A DNA stretch of 64,000 nucleotides from contig CANKZR010000001.1 in the NCBI GenBank assembly GCA_947488625.1, forward strand, positions 2,074,723 through 2,138,722. Reading direction: 5' to 3'. Made by a program: the position numbers and the translations under genes. The stretch's first letter is position 1. Each line of letters starts with the position of its first letter. The DNA is from an uncultured Sphingomonadaceae bacterium. GTDB lineage: Bacteria; Pseudomonadota; Alphaproteobacteria; Sphingomonadales; Sphingomonadaceae. Below the pieces are notes generated by a model. It ran no database searches, was not told the origin of the DNA, and saw only the letters and a list, made by a program, of their open reading frames with translations. This document shows, piece by piece, positions 7,101 to 15,436 of the stretch.

Positions 7101-8743
7101 GCCGATACGCTTCTTCCTGCGATGTATCCCGTGACCAGCGCCGGGCCGACATTGCAGCCGTGCGCGGGCGACTTGCCTTGCCAGATGGAATTGGCATCCA
7201 GGCCCGCGGCCCAGAGGCCGGGAATGGGTTGCCCCGCCTCGTCCTTTACCCGACATTGCGCATCGATCTTCACGCCGACGGTTGTCGAGCCATCGCCCGG
7301 AAATATCTGGATGGCGAAGTAAGGGCCATTGCCCAAGGGGCCGAAACATGGATTTGGGTCGTGGCTGGCGTCGCCGATTTCCTGGTCGATCAGTGTATCG
7401 CCCTTGCCAAAGGCGGTGTCCTTGCCCGTGGTAGCATCGGCATCGACCTTGGCCGCAGTCGCCTCCAGCCCTTCGGGATCGACCCCGATCTGCGCAGCGA
7501 GTCCTGCCAGCGTATTGCCCTTTTTCATATAGCCTGACGCGATCAGTTCCTTGATCTTGCTGCCGCCGGGCAATGACAGGCCAAGGCCGTATTTCTTCAC
7601 GTTCCGTGCGTTGGAGATGATCCACGCAGGAACATTGCCGGTCGCGTGCATGTCTTCCACGAAATGCACGCTGGCCTCGTTGGCGAAGCGTTTTCCGTCC
7701 ATTCCCACTGCGATGCAACCGGGCTTGGACATATCGATAAGATGGGCATAGCGTTCGACATCGCCGTCATCTCGCGTCCTGCTGGATACAACGGCCCACA
7801 CGGCGTTGGCGTGGTTATCCGTACCGATTGCCGCGCCAGAGGCAGTTGCGACGTGAATACCGTCACCGGTATTCTCATACGGCAGGATCGAGATGTGCTG
7901 CTCGGCAAAGGGGATATACTCCTTGCGCATCTGTTCGTTGGCAGAAAAGCCGCCCGCAGCCAGCACCACTCCCTTCGTTGCGGAAATCTCCGTTCCCTCG
8001 CCAGCTATCGTCGCCACCACGCCAGCGACGCGGCCATCCTCTACCAGCAGCTTTTCAACTGGTGCATCGTTGTAAAGGTCGACGCCGGCATCCAGCACGG
8101 AGCGGTACAGGCGGGCCATCAGGGCATTGCCCATCGTCAGGCGCGATCCGCGACCAAGCCTCTTCTTGTCGAGCGCGAAGCGGGCAGCAATTTTGGCCAT
8201 GTGCCACAGCGCCCCGGGGCGTGGAAGTTTCTCGATATAAGGCAGATCGAACAGGTCGATCATCATGCCGCCCGGTGCGTTGAATTCCTCGCGTGGCTTC
8301 GCATGGCTGTTGAGAAAGGGACCAAGTTCCTTGCCGTCATATTCGGCCGGCGCCAGCAATCGCCCCTCGTGCATCGCGCCTTCTACTTCGGGATACCAGT
8401 CGCTGGAAGGTGGCGAGAGTAGGAACTCGACGGAACTGTTGACCTCGAGCCATTCCACCATTTCAGGCCCGATCTCTATATAGGCCTCAATCAACTCGCG
8501 TTCCGCGCGATTGCCCACCACGCCAAGGCAGTAGTCGAGCGCCTTTTGCTTGCTGTCCTCGACGCCGGCTTTCTTGGCGTGCGGACTCTCGGGAATCCAG
8601 ATGCCTCCGCCGGATATCGCGGTTGTCCCGCCGAAATGCGATGCTTTCTCCAGCACGGCAACCTTGTGACCAGCCTTCGCGGCGACCAGGGCTGCCGTCA
8701 TGCCCGCGCCGCCCGATCCCATAACTACTACGTCATATTGCAT
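7097..8743 (-). CDS. FAD-binding dehydrogenase, 3-ketosteroid dehydrogenase/fumarate reductase-like
   Basis: About 548 residues. The N-terminus has the FAD Rossmann motif VVVMGSGGAGMTAAL, then GGTTAISGGGIW; the C-terminus has GLWAAGLDANSIW and HGCNVGPALVTGYIAGR, as in FAD_binding_2 enzymes of the KstD/flavocytochrome c group. Such enzymes introduce or remove C=C bonds next to a ketone. I chose the ATG at 8743 because GAGGGG lies seven bases before it; ATG at 8749 and a GTG at 8764 are alternatives. It is 11 bp after a SnoaL-like gene and is coupled to the SDR that follows. KstD activity is a class guess, since the substrate is not evident. Confidence 0.88.
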   Translation of the reverse strand: MQYDVVVMGSGGAGMTAALVAAKAGHKVAVLEKASHFGGTTAISGGGIWIPESPHAKKAGVEDSKQKALDYCLGVVGNRAERELIEAYIEIGPEMVEWLEVNSSVEFLLSPPSSDWYPEVEGAMHEGRLLAPAEYDGKELGPFLNSHAKPREEFNAPGGMMIDLFDLPYIEKLPRPGALWHMAKIAARFALDKKRLGRGSRLTMGNALMARLYRSVLDAGVDLYNDAPVEKLLVEDGRVAGVVATIAGEGTEISATKGVVLAAGGFSANEQMRKEYIPFAEQHISILPYENTGDGIHVATASGAAIGTDNHANAVWAVVSSRTRDDGDVERYAHLIDMSKPGCIAVGMDGKRFANEASVHFVEDMHATGNVPAWIISNARNVKKYGLGLSLPGGSKIKELIASGYMKKGNTLAGLAAQIGVDPEGLEATAAKVDADATTGKDTAFGKGDTLIDQEIGDASHDPNPCFGPLGNGPYFAIQIFPGDGSTTVGVKIDAQCRVKDEAGQPIPGLWAAGLDANSIWQGKSPAHGCNVGPALVTGYIAGRSVSA

Positions 8744-8754
8744 CGTCATTCCCC

Positions 8755-9177
8755 TCACGCACACATGATCGACCGCATGGCCTTGTCATCGATTCCCAGT
8801 TGGCCTGCGCAATCCAGCCCATCCCAGTATTCGCGCCAGGAAACGATCCTGCCCGCCTCGTCCAGGTCGAAAACACCCACCACGTTAGTTGTGGTTTCTC
8901 GACCGTCCTTCAGCTGGCGGCAGGTATCCACCCGCTCTGTAAAGACCGTCGATCCGGACACCGCTATGTTGAGGATATTGCAGGCGCACTCTCCATACAG
9001 TTCATACTGCCGTTCAAGCTCGCCGCAGATTGCGTCGGCACCTTCGCGCACCGGCGCGATCGGCACGATGGGCTGATAACGGGCATTGTCGGCCAGCATT
9101 GCGCGCACTGCGGCAATATCCAGCTTGCGCGTATGGAAAAGCGACAGGAAGTTCCGGATTGTGCGTTCCGCATTCAT
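8755..9177 (-). CDS. SnoaL/limonene-epoxide-hydrolase-like protein
   Basis: 140 residues with an NTF2-like cone fold pattern: an N-terminal helix with RTIRNFLSLFHTRKLDI, the strand pair YQPIVPIAPVREG, and the terminal strands GVFDLDEAGRIVSWREYWD. The limonene-epoxide hydrolase branch uses an Asp-Arg-Asp triad, and candidates (Arg in FTERVD and Asp in the last strands) are present but not aligned here. ATGA overlap with the similar gene before it suggests the two act together, possibly as a hydrolase/isomerase pair for a ring intermediate. Confidence 0.8.
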   Translation of the reverse strand: MNAERTIRNFLSLFHTRKLDIAAVRAMLADNARYQPIVPIAPVREGADAICGELERQYELYGECACNILNIAVSGSTVFTERVDTCRQLKDGRETTTNVVGVFDLDEAGRIVSWREYWDGLDCAGQLGIDDKAMRSIMCA

Positions 9178-9566
9178 GCGCCGTCTCCCTGCCCACCGAA
9201 GAATGCCGCCACTTTGCCGGTGTCGAAATATTCGCGACCGTGAACGATCATGCCGTCCTTGATCACGAACAGGTCGTGATATTCATTGGTATAGATGCAT
9301 TCGCCGAATTTTATTTTGGATCGCACCTCTGCCGCAACCGTATCCCCTTCTGCGACCAGGCCAATAATATCGACTGTGCGTGAGGAGGCTGACAGCAGCA
9401 TCGCCTCGACCGCCTTCGTATAGGATTCCCGCGATATTTCACCCGACCCAATGATCCACCAGGTGCAATCCCGAGCCTGCAGGTTCCTGATCGTATCCAG
9501 TTCGCCTGCCTCGATAGCACCGAGGAAACGGCGCACGATATCCTTATTTCGTTCTTTCTGGCTCAT
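9174..9566 (-). CDS. SnoaL-like (NTF2 superfamily) protein
   Basis: 130 residues from the ATG at 9566 (MSQKERNKDIVRRFLGAIE), with GGAAG a few bases upstream. A longer frame to 9683 has no family text and runs into the divergent promoter. The end, KDGMIVHGREYFDTGKVAAF, is the typical last strand of SnoaL/LEH-like proteins. It is the first gene of a minus-strand operon (SnoaL, SnoaL, KstD-like, SDR). A shared 16-bp dyad lies 54 bp upstream at 9620-9635, between it and the MFS gene. Confidence 0.82.
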   Translation of the reverse strand: MSQKERNKDIVRRFLGAIEAGELDTIRNLQARDCTWWIIGSGEISRESYTKAVEAMLLSASSRTVDIIGLVAEGDTVAAEVRSKIKFGECIYTNEYHDLFVIKDGMIVHGREYFDTGKVAAFFGGQGDGA

Positions 9567-9619
9567 CTGTCTTCCGTTTCTCCAATTTCGCACGATCAAC
9601 CTGACCAGCAAGAAGCGCC

Positions 9620-9635
9620 CCTTTCGTCGGACAGG
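9620..9635. promoter_or_regulatory. Shared 16-bp dyad (regulon site 1)
   Basis: CCTTTC-GTCG-GACAGG, followed by TTGCGG. It matches 10 of 12 positions of the dyad CCTAYC-N4-GRTAGG found in nine promoter regions here. It lies 49 bp before the MFS start and 54 bp before the SnoaL start, so it could serve both. Confidence 0.5.
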
Positions 9636-9683
9636 TTGCGGCTGCCGCCGCTCTGCAATGCAGAGGCAGGAGAGAGAAAACAT

Positions 9684-10961
9684 ATGCTAAGTGTCCTTAC
9701 CGGCAGGAGCGATGGAAACTACCGCTGGTACGTGCTTGCCATTCTCACGATTGCGCAAACGTGCCATGGCATCGACCGCGCCATTATCGGCCTCGTGTTG
9801 AAGCCTGTTGGCGACGAGTTCAGCCTTTCGGGTGAACAGTTGGGCATTCTTGCAGGATTGGCCTACGGTATTCCGTTTGCGATCGCCGCTTTGCCGTTCG
9901 GTTATGCGGTCGACAGGTTCAATCGCAAAAACCTCATGACTTTTGCCCTGTCTGCGTGGAGCGCTGCGACCGCCGCGTGCGGAGCGGCAACCGGTTTCTG
10001 GACGATGTTGGTGGGCCGGGCCGCAGTCGGTGTTGCCGAAGCTGGCGGTTCACCCACCGGCATGTCGCTCCTGTCCGACTATTTCGGCACGGACAAGCGC
10101 TCCACCGCAATCGGCATCTGGTACCTCAGCACCGGCATCGGAACCGCCCTCGCCTTCTTTGTAGGCGGCTGGATCGTGGAGCTTTACGGCTGGCGCTGGG
10201 CTTTCGTCGCTGCTGGCATTCCGGGCCTGATGCTGGCGCCGTTTCTTTTCCTGACGATCAAGGAACCCAAGCGCGGACAACAGGATGAACCCTCTGACGA
10301 AGCCAGCGGCCCTTTCAGACAACGCACGCGCGAATTAATGGGGCGGCCCGGTATCTTCTACTGCATTGCCGCCATCACATGCATCGCCACCGGAATCTAT
10401 GGGATGAGCACCTGGCTCGCCACTTTCCTGATCCACAGTCACGATTTGGCAATTTCCAGTGCGGGCATGGTGGTGGCCGTATCGTATGGCATTCTGGGAT
10501 CGGTCGGCAATCTGATCGTGGGATGGGGCACGGACCGTATTAATGCATCGCGCGGCGGGTTCAATCCGGCGCTTACATCCTTCCTCGGTGCGATCATACC
10601 CTTTCTTACCGCGATTGCCGCGCTGGCAGCGGTAGCTACCGATGACACTACGCTGACCATAGGCCTGATCTTTGCAGCAGGTCTGTTCAGCGCGTCCTAC
10701 AACGGGCCGATCTATGCCGTCATCGTCACCATCGCGGGTCCGCAATTGCGCGGCCTTGCTGTCTCGTTCGTGCAGCTTAGCGCCAATCTGATCGGGGTTG
10801 GACTCGGAGCCTGGCTGATTGGCCGGGTTGCCGATGAAGTAGGCGGGCAGGATGGCGTCGCATGGGGCATCGCGGCAGCCATGATGTTCTGTATTGCCGG
10901 GGGATTTTTCCTCCTGCTGGCCAGCCGTCAAATCAGGAAGTCCCAGATCGCAAGGAACTGA
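9684..10961 (+). CDS. MFS transporter
   Basis: 425 residues with about twelve hydrophobic segments. GYAVDRFNRKNLM between TM2 and TM3 is the MFS signature loop (G-x3-D-R-x-x-R/K), and GWGTDRINASRG is its counterpart in the second half. ATG 9684 has AGGAGAG about ten bases upstream; the upstream extension to 9636 lacks family text. A substrate or product of the pathway is the likely cargo, because the gene sits in the locus and shares the regulon dyad at 9620-9635. The spinster/ACS-like branch is suggested by length and by the SLSGEQLGILAGLAYG helix; this is tentative. Confidence 0.92.
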   Translation: MLSVLTGRSDGNYRWYVLAILTIAQTCHGIDRAIIGLVLKPVGDEFSLSGEQLGILAGLAYGIPFAIAALPFGYAVDRFNRKNLMTFALSAWSAATAACGAATGFWTMLVGRAAVGVAEAGGSPTGMSLLSDYFGTDKRSTAIGIWYLSTGIGTALAFFVGGWIVELYGWRWAFVAAGIPGLMLAPFLFLTIKEPKRGQQDEPSDEASGPFRQRTRELMGRPGIFYCIAAITCIATGIYGMSTWLATFLIHSHDLAISSAGMVVAVSYGILGSVGNLIVGWGTDRINASRGGFNPALTSFLGAIIPFLTAIAALAAVATDDTTLTIGLIFAAGLFSASYNGPIYAVIVTIAGPQLRGLAVSFVQLSANLIGVGLGAWLIGRVADEVGGQDGVAWGIAAAMMFCIAGGFFLLLASRQIRKSQIARN

Positions 10962-10964
10962 ACA

Positions 10965-12116
10965 ATGGATCCACAAGCCGCCCCTCAATATCAAAATTCC
11001 GTGGTCGACACCAACTGTGTACCGCGCCCCTACCCCGCGCGGACGGACAAGTTGCCCACCTCAATGGACGATGTCGATGCGGAGTGGCTTGGGCGGATGA
11101 TGAGCTACAAATACCCCGGCGTGGCCGCCAATGGCATGGAAACCGTCGAACTCCTCAACAGCCACACCACAAAATGGCGAGTGAAGGTGGATTGGAACGA
11201 AGCCGGGAAAACGGCTGGTCTGCCCAAGCATGTGTGCATGAAAGCCAACTGGTCAGGTTCCTTCGACAATGTCGATATCCATGCCGTGGAAGCGCGCTTC
11301 TACCACTACCTGATCGACGAAATGAAAGTGCCGACCGCCCAGTGTTACTACGCCGACTGGGACGATGACGGCAGTGCGCATGGTTTCGTGGTGCTTGAAG
11401 ACCTTGTCCAGCGCGGCGGCAAATTTGGCCACAGCACCGATGCCAACGGCGTGGACATGATCTTCGAGAACCTCGACGGCCTCGCCACGCTGCACGGCAG
11501 TCTCTGGGGTAGCGACAAGATAAGCCGTGCAAATGCACCATGGCTGCAAACCCAAATGGATACGCCGGTGGACAGCGACCAGGTGCGGATCATGTGGCAG
11601 TGGATCGAGGCAAATCTCGAGGATCCGGCCTTTCGCGATATAGCTCCCCGGCACTACCTGGACGATCCCCGCAAGGTGGAACGCGCCTTTGACCGGCTCG
11701 GAGAGATAGAGCGCGGCTATGATGCGCCGTATTGCATCGTGCTGGGCGATTGCCACCAGGGGAACACATACATTCTGCCCGACGGTGAACGCTTGTGGCT
11801 CGACTGGCAACTCGTTCGGCGCGGAAGGCCTTGGCGCGATCTGACATACTTCGTGATCGGTGCACTCAGTATCGAGGAGCGTCGCAAACACCACAAGGAC
11901 ATGGTAAAGCGCTATCGCGAATATCTGATCGCAACCGGCGCCCAGGGGGTGCCGGACTTTGACGAAGCATGGGAGCAGACACGGCTTTTTGTCATGTACG
12001 GATTGCAGGCCTGGGCAGCCAATCTCGACGCCTGGGGGCAAAACGGCATACCCATGAACGAGCGCTTCTTCACCGCAGCCGAGGATTACGACACCTGGCA
12101 ACTCCTGGGAGAATGA
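10965..12116 (+). CDS. APH/ecdysteroid-kinase-like phosphotransferase
   Basis: 383 residues. The kinase catalytic loop is LGDCHQGNTY (H/G-D-x-H-x-G-N of the APH family) and the metal-binding Asp is in RLWLDWQLVRRGRPWRDL. HVCMKANW holds the likely ATP-binding Lys, and FVVLEDLV is the hinge. Relatives (EcKinase, DUF1679, acyl-CoA-linked phosphotransferases) phosphorylate hydroxyl groups of small molecules such as ecdysteroids. It begins three bases after the MFS stop, so the operon pairs an importer with a kinase, which could trap a hydroxylated substrate. That role is inference. Confidence 0.82.
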   Translation: MDPQAAPQYQNSVVDTNCVPRPYPARTDKLPTSMDDVDAEWLGRMMSYKYPGVAANGMETVELLNSHTTKWRVKVDWNEAGKTAGLPKHVCMKANWSGSFDNVDIHAVEARFYHYLIDEMKVPTAQCYYADWDDDGSAHGFVVLEDLVQRGGKFGHSTDANGVDMIFENLDGLATLHGSLWGSDKISRANAPWLQTQMDTPVDSDQVRIMWQWIEANLEDPAFRDIAPRHYLDDPRKVERAFDRLGEIERGYDAPYCIVLGDCHQGNTYILPDGERLWLDWQLVRRGRPWRDLTYFVIGALSIEERRKHHKDMVKRYREYLIATGAQGVPDFDEAWEQTRLFVMYGLQAWAANLDAWGQNGIPMNERFFTAAEDYDTWQLLGE

Positions 12117-12145
12117 GCCGGGGCTGGCTGAAATCCAGGTGAAAA

Positions 12146-12162
12146 GGCTCCGGTTCGGAGCC
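12146..12162. terminator. Hairpin terminator between convergent genes
   Basis: GGCTCCG-GTT-CGGAGCC is a perfect 7-bp stem. On the minus strand it is followed by TTTT, so it fits an intrinsic terminator for the minus-strand F420-related operon; on the plus strand it follows the phosphotransferase gene but has a weaker T run. Confidence 0.65.
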
Positions 12163-12192
12163 GAAGCCCTTTCCACTCGCCAGTCCTGCCGA

Positions 12193-13113
12193 TCAGACGG
12201 CGGGCATGATATCTTCTGCCACCCATTGCTGGCGTTCGATCCATGCCTGTTTGTCAGCAAGGCCCGGTGGTAGCGGCACGATGGTTTCGGTAACGCCAAG
12301 CTCTTTCAGCCAACCGATCTGGTCGATGATCTTGCGCGCATCTGCCGTACCGGGTGCGCGCGGATCGTCCAGGATCTCGTGGTGCGCACCGACATTGAGC
12401 ATTTCGAGAGCGAAGAACACCTCAAGCGGGCGGCCGTTATATTCCGGTTGCGACTTGATGTACTCGATACATTCCGTGAATTTCTCCGGCGGCGTACGGA
12501 AGGGTGACCAGCCGTTGCCGAATTTCGCTACCCGGCGCTGAACTGCCGGAGCATCGCCACCGAACCAGATCGGCATGTGCGGCTTCTGAACAGGTTTGGG
12601 CGCAAAACCGCAGTCCCTGAAACTCACGAATTCTCCTTCGAACTGGGGATCGTCCTTGGTCCAGAGTTCGATCATCGCAGCAATGTATTCATCTGCCATC
12701 GCGCCTCTTTTATCGAAGGCCACGCCGAGCATGTCGAATTCCTCCTTCAGCCAACCGACACCGAAAATCGGTTCGGCGCGACCGCCCGTTACCCAATCGA
12801 GGGTGGACCAAGCCTTCGCCTGCACGATGGGGCTTTGCAGCGGAAGAATGGAAATCGATGATGAAAGGCGAAGATTTTTCGTCTGTCCGCCGTAGAAACC
12901 CAATGCCACGGCAGTATGGAAATACCAGTCGCCCGATAGCTCTACGTGCTCCTTGGGGATGATGAAATGCTCACCCAGCATGCACTTGTAGAAACCCAAT
13001 CGATCCGCGACCGCCATCAGTTCCCCGACATCGCTACCTGTAAGCGGGTCTTCCCATGGCTGCACCATTGCAGCAACCTTCATGCTCTTCGGAATACCTA
13101 TACTCAGCTTCAT
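12193..13113 (-). CDS. LLM-class F420-dependent oxidoreductase
   Basis: 306 residues, luciferase-like fold, from another branch than the two genes in the first 6 kb. Landmarks: LRLSSSISILPLQSPIVQAKAW, GRAEPIFGVGWLKEEFDML, and the PHMPIWFGGDAPAVQRRVAKFGNGW segment common in probable F420-dependent oxidoreductases (TIGR03619-like). It is the last gene on the minus strand after cofC, 75 bp downstream, with a copy of the shared dyad in that gap. Direct linkage to cofC makes F420 the probable cofactor. Confidence 0.88.
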   Translation of the reverse strand: MKLSIGIPKSMKVAAMVQPWEDPLTGSDVGELMAVADRLGFYKCMLGEHFIIPKEHVELSGDWYFHTAVALGFYGGQTKNLRLSSSISILPLQSPIVQAKAWSTLDWVTGGRAEPIFGVGWLKEEFDMLGVAFDKRGAMADEYIAAMIELWTKDDPQFEGEFVSFRDCGFAPKPVQKPHMPIWFGGDAPAVQRRVAKFGNGWSPFRTPPEKFTECIEYIKSQPEYNGRPLEVFFALEMLNVGAHHEILDDPRAPGTADARKIIDQIGWLKELGVTETIVPLPPGLADKQAWIERQQWVAEDIMPAV

Positions 13114-13168
13114 GATCGACTCTCCCGGCGTTTCGTCGCGCAGATACAGTCGCGACGGTCCGCTCCGA

Positions 13169-13184
13169 CCTGCCGGAAGGAAGG
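13169..13184. promoter_or_regulatory. Shared 16-bp dyad (regulon site 2)
   Basis: CCTGCC-GGAA-GGAAGG, 10 of 12 positions of the shared dyad, in the gap between cofC and the LLM gene. Its near edge is 56 bp before the LLM start at 13113, the same spacing as at other minus-strand sites (54-66 bp). It overlaps sequence with general GC-rich symmetry, so this is one of the weaker copies. Confidence 0.38.
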
Positions 13185-13188
13185 CCGG

Positions 13189-13752
13189 TCAGAACTGCAG
13201 ACCCCGCTCTCGCAGGAACGCGAGGTCATCAGGGGTATCGAGATCGGCCGACAGCCCACTGTGCTGCAGCACAGGCATTTCGGCGTCCTGCGCGCAATGG
13301 AGCGAGCGGCTGGCCGGGCCGAAACGGAAGTTGAACGGTCTTCCGTCGGCCAGTGCTAAAGCATTAGTGCCTTCTCCTGCTCTGTCCGTCGCGAGGGCGA
13401 TGCCATGGCCTTTTGCTGCCCCCAGAAGAGCCTCGACGTCCGCTTCCTCCAGAAGAGGCAAATCGGCATGCAAGACCAGAAGTGGTGCAGGCCCATATCC
13501 TTCCCGAAAGGCGGAAATCTCGGGATTCAAGCCTCGGCCCTCGTCCTTCGCCCAGGTCGTAGCAGGATGAGAAAACGGCATGTTGGAAACGACCGCTACG
13601 CTTCCGATTGCCGGGCAGTGGGTCAGCACGTCGATAACGTGATGAGCCATCGTGATCGCCAGCGTCTCCCGTGCGGCAGCATCCAACACCGTTTCCAGCC
13701 GCGATTTGCCGGCGATGCCGATGCGAATGGGAACAAGCGCAGTCCAGGTCAT
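13189..13752 (-). CDS. cofC: CofC/FbiD, phospholactate (or PEP/3-phosphoglycerate) guanylyltransferase
   Basis: 187 residues. Family landmarks: WTALVPIRIGIAGKSRL at the N-terminus (GTP-binding, with the K-S/T-R-L signature), LLVLHADLPLLEEADVEALL, ATDRAGEGTNALAL, FNFRFGPASRSLH and the end SADLDTPDDLAFL. The enzyme joins GMP from GTP to 2-phospho-L-lactate, phosphoenolpyruvate or 3-phosphoglycerate, giving the activated intermediate used by CofD. Which acid this one takes cannot be read by eye. The ATG at 13752 overlaps the cofD stop by one base (TGATG); GTG 13755 is an alternative start. Confidence 0.93.
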   Translation of the reverse strand: MTWTALVPIRIGIAGKSRLETVLDAAARETLAITMAHHVIDVLTHCPAIGSVAVVSNMPFSHPATTWAKDEGRGLNPEISAFREGYGPAPLLVLHADLPLLEEADVEALLGAAKGHGIALATDRAGEGTNALALADGRPFNFRFGPASRSLHCAQDAEMPVLQHSGLSADLDTPDDLAFLRERGLQF

Positions 13753-14678
13753 CACTGACGCAGCTGCCGCGCCAGATCGATTGCCGCCAGTGCGACACGA
13801 CGCCTGTCCTCGTCCGATGTCATCAGGGTATTGGTGACCGCAACGGGCAGTTCAGCCGGGGAAGCATCGCCTTCATGGATCACCATGCCGTCGACAAGAC
13901 TGCCATAATGGTCGGCTATCGACTGGTTCGTCACGGCCAGTCCCAACTCATTCATCAATTTGGCGGTCGGCCCCTTTACCGCCTTTCCGCCGACAAGCGG
14001 CGAAACGGCTACAAGCGGGGCCTGTCTCGTTTCAAGCGCATTGCGAAGGCCAGGCACCGCCAGCAGGGGATCGACGCTGAGCCAAGGGTTAGACGGGGCC
14101 AGGAGAATGATATCCGCTGTGGCAATAGCTTCCACCACGCCGGGGGCAGGCACTGCGCTGGCAGCGCCTTCAAAGCGGATGTCGGAAACGGACGGCTCGC
14201 AACGCTGTTGCACGAAATAGCGCTGAAAGGAGAGAGACCCCGAATCGGTTTCGAGCCATGTCGCAACGGGATCGTCACTCATCGGCAGGATTGAAAGTTC
14301 AAGCCCCCACTGCCGCGCGAAATCCCGGGTGATCGCCGATAGCGGCCGGCCAGCTTCCTTCGCAACGCGGCGCAGCACATGCAGCGCAAGATCGCCATCA
14401 CCAAGGCTGAACCAGTCTTCTCCGCCAAGGCTTCTGACGGCTTCCATGAACGACCATGTTTCCCCCTCGCGACCCCAACCAAGCTGCGTGTTGGCAAGAT
14501 CTGTTAGAGTATAAAGCAGGGTATCGATATCGGGCGACACCGGCAGACCCAGATGCTCGAAATCGTCACCTGTGTTGACGATGGCGGTAAGCTGAGGGCC
14601 GGGCACCACCTGTTGCAAACCCTTGACCAGCTTGGCCCCGCCCACGCCTCCGGTCAGAACTGCGACGCGATCTTTCAC
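13752..14678 (-). CDS. cofD: CofD/FbiA, 2-phospho-L-lactate transferase
   Basis: 308 residues from the GTG at 14678, which overlaps the cofE stop (GTGA). A longer frame to 14741 has 21 extra residues with no family match. Landmarks: VAVLTGGVGGAKLVKGL (N-terminal GGxGGAK), AIVNTGDDFEHLGLPVSPD, NTQLGWGREGETW, ILLAPSNPWLSVDPLL, VAVSPLVGGKAVKGPTAKLM. The enzyme transfers the phosphoacid moiety from its GDP derivative to FO (7,8-didemethyl-8-hydroxy-5-deazariboflavin), giving F420-0 or a variant. Tight coupling with cofE and cofC shows one biosynthetic operon. Confidence 0.97.
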   Translation of the reverse strand: MKDRVAVLTGGVGGAKLVKGLQQVVPGPQLTAIVNTGDDFEHLGLPVSPDIDTLLYTLTDLANTQLGWGREGETWSFMEAVRSLGGEDWFSLGDGDLALHVLRRVAKEAGRPLSAITRDFARQWGLELSILPMSDDPVATWLETDSGSLSFQRYFVQQRCEPSVSDIRFEGAASAVPAPGVVEAIATADIILLAPSNPWLSVDPLLAVPGLRNALETRQAPLVAVSPLVGGKAVKGPTAKLMNELGLAVTNQSIADHYGSLVDGMVIHEGDASPAELPVAVTNTLMTSDEDRRRVALAAIDLARQLRQ

Positions 14679-15436
14679 CTGAACAGATCCTCTCCCGGTG
14701 GCCGCAGCAAGTCGCTGCTTGTATGGTCGCCGGGTTGCCATTCAAGACCGCGCACAACGCAAGCCGGTAGCCCCTCGGGGCCCTCGCCCATCGCAAGACC
14801 CGCCGCCGCCGCGACGGAGTCGGCAAAGGCAATCTGCGTCACCTGCATGATGCGTCCGTCCCGGTCCGGCTTGCCGCGTTCGTCAATCACTGCCGGTGGG
14901 CCTGCCGTACCGATCGCAACATTCGTCGTACCGATACGCCAAGGGCGACCGAAGCTGTCGGAGATAACAACACCGGGACGAACTCCGGTTCGATCCTGGC
15001 AAGCTTCAGCGATACGCCGGGCGCTGGAATCGGGATCCTCCGGGAGCAGAAGGGCACGATTTTCGCCGCCTTTCCCGAGGTTTGATGCATCGATGCCGGC
15101 ATTGGCCATCACATGGCCCAAGCGATGACGGGCTATGAGGACATTGGGCACCGCCCTTACCACCGCCGACGATTCGCGCAGGACAAGTTCCACAAGCGCA
15201 GGCTCCTTGAGCGTGATGCGAGCCAGTTCCCTGGCTTCATCGCTCACGTCCACGCAAGAAAGATCGATCATGCGTCCCTCGGCCTTGGACACGATCTTCT
15301 GCGTGACCACCAGTATGTCACCCGGCGCGAGGCCAGGATCGTACGAGGCGAGATGCTCCGAGAGGATCGTCGGCAGATCATCACTTGCCCGGAACTCCGG
15401 CAATCCGCCGACAGGATAGACGCTGTACATCGTCAA
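14675..15436 (-). CDS. cofE: CofE, coenzyme F420-0:L-glutamate ligase, single domain
   Basis: 253 residues. Landmarks: PGDILVVTQKIVSKAEGR, ITLKEPALVELVLRESSAV, HVMANAGIDASNLG, PGVVISDSFGRPWRIGTTNVAIGTAG and FADSVAAAAGLAMGE. The enzyme adds one or more glutamates to F420-0 with GTP. It ends after the ligase domain: the C-terminal FMN-binding nitroreductase-like domain of mycobacterial FbiB, which reduces dehydro-F420-0, is absent. ATGA overlap with npdG upstream; GTGA overlap with cofD downstream. Confidence 0.97.
   Translation of the reverse strand: MTMYSVYPVGGLPEFRASDDLPTILSEHLASYDPGLAPGDILVVTQKIVSKAEGRMIDLSCVDVSDEARELARITLKEPALVELVLRESSAVVRAVPNVLIARHRLGHVMANAGIDASNLGKGGENRALLLPEDPDSSARRIAEACQDRTGVRPGVVISDSFGRPWRIGTTNVAIGTAGPPAVIDERGKPDRDGRIMQVTQIAFADSVAAAAGLAMGEGPEGLPACVVRGLEWQPGDHTSSDLLRPPGEDLFR

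Noticed and set aside
6258..7718. A 486-codon minus-strand frame read as one protein
   Set aside because: Only the last ~280 codons have SDR text; the first ~206 shadow the flavoprotein gene in another frame.
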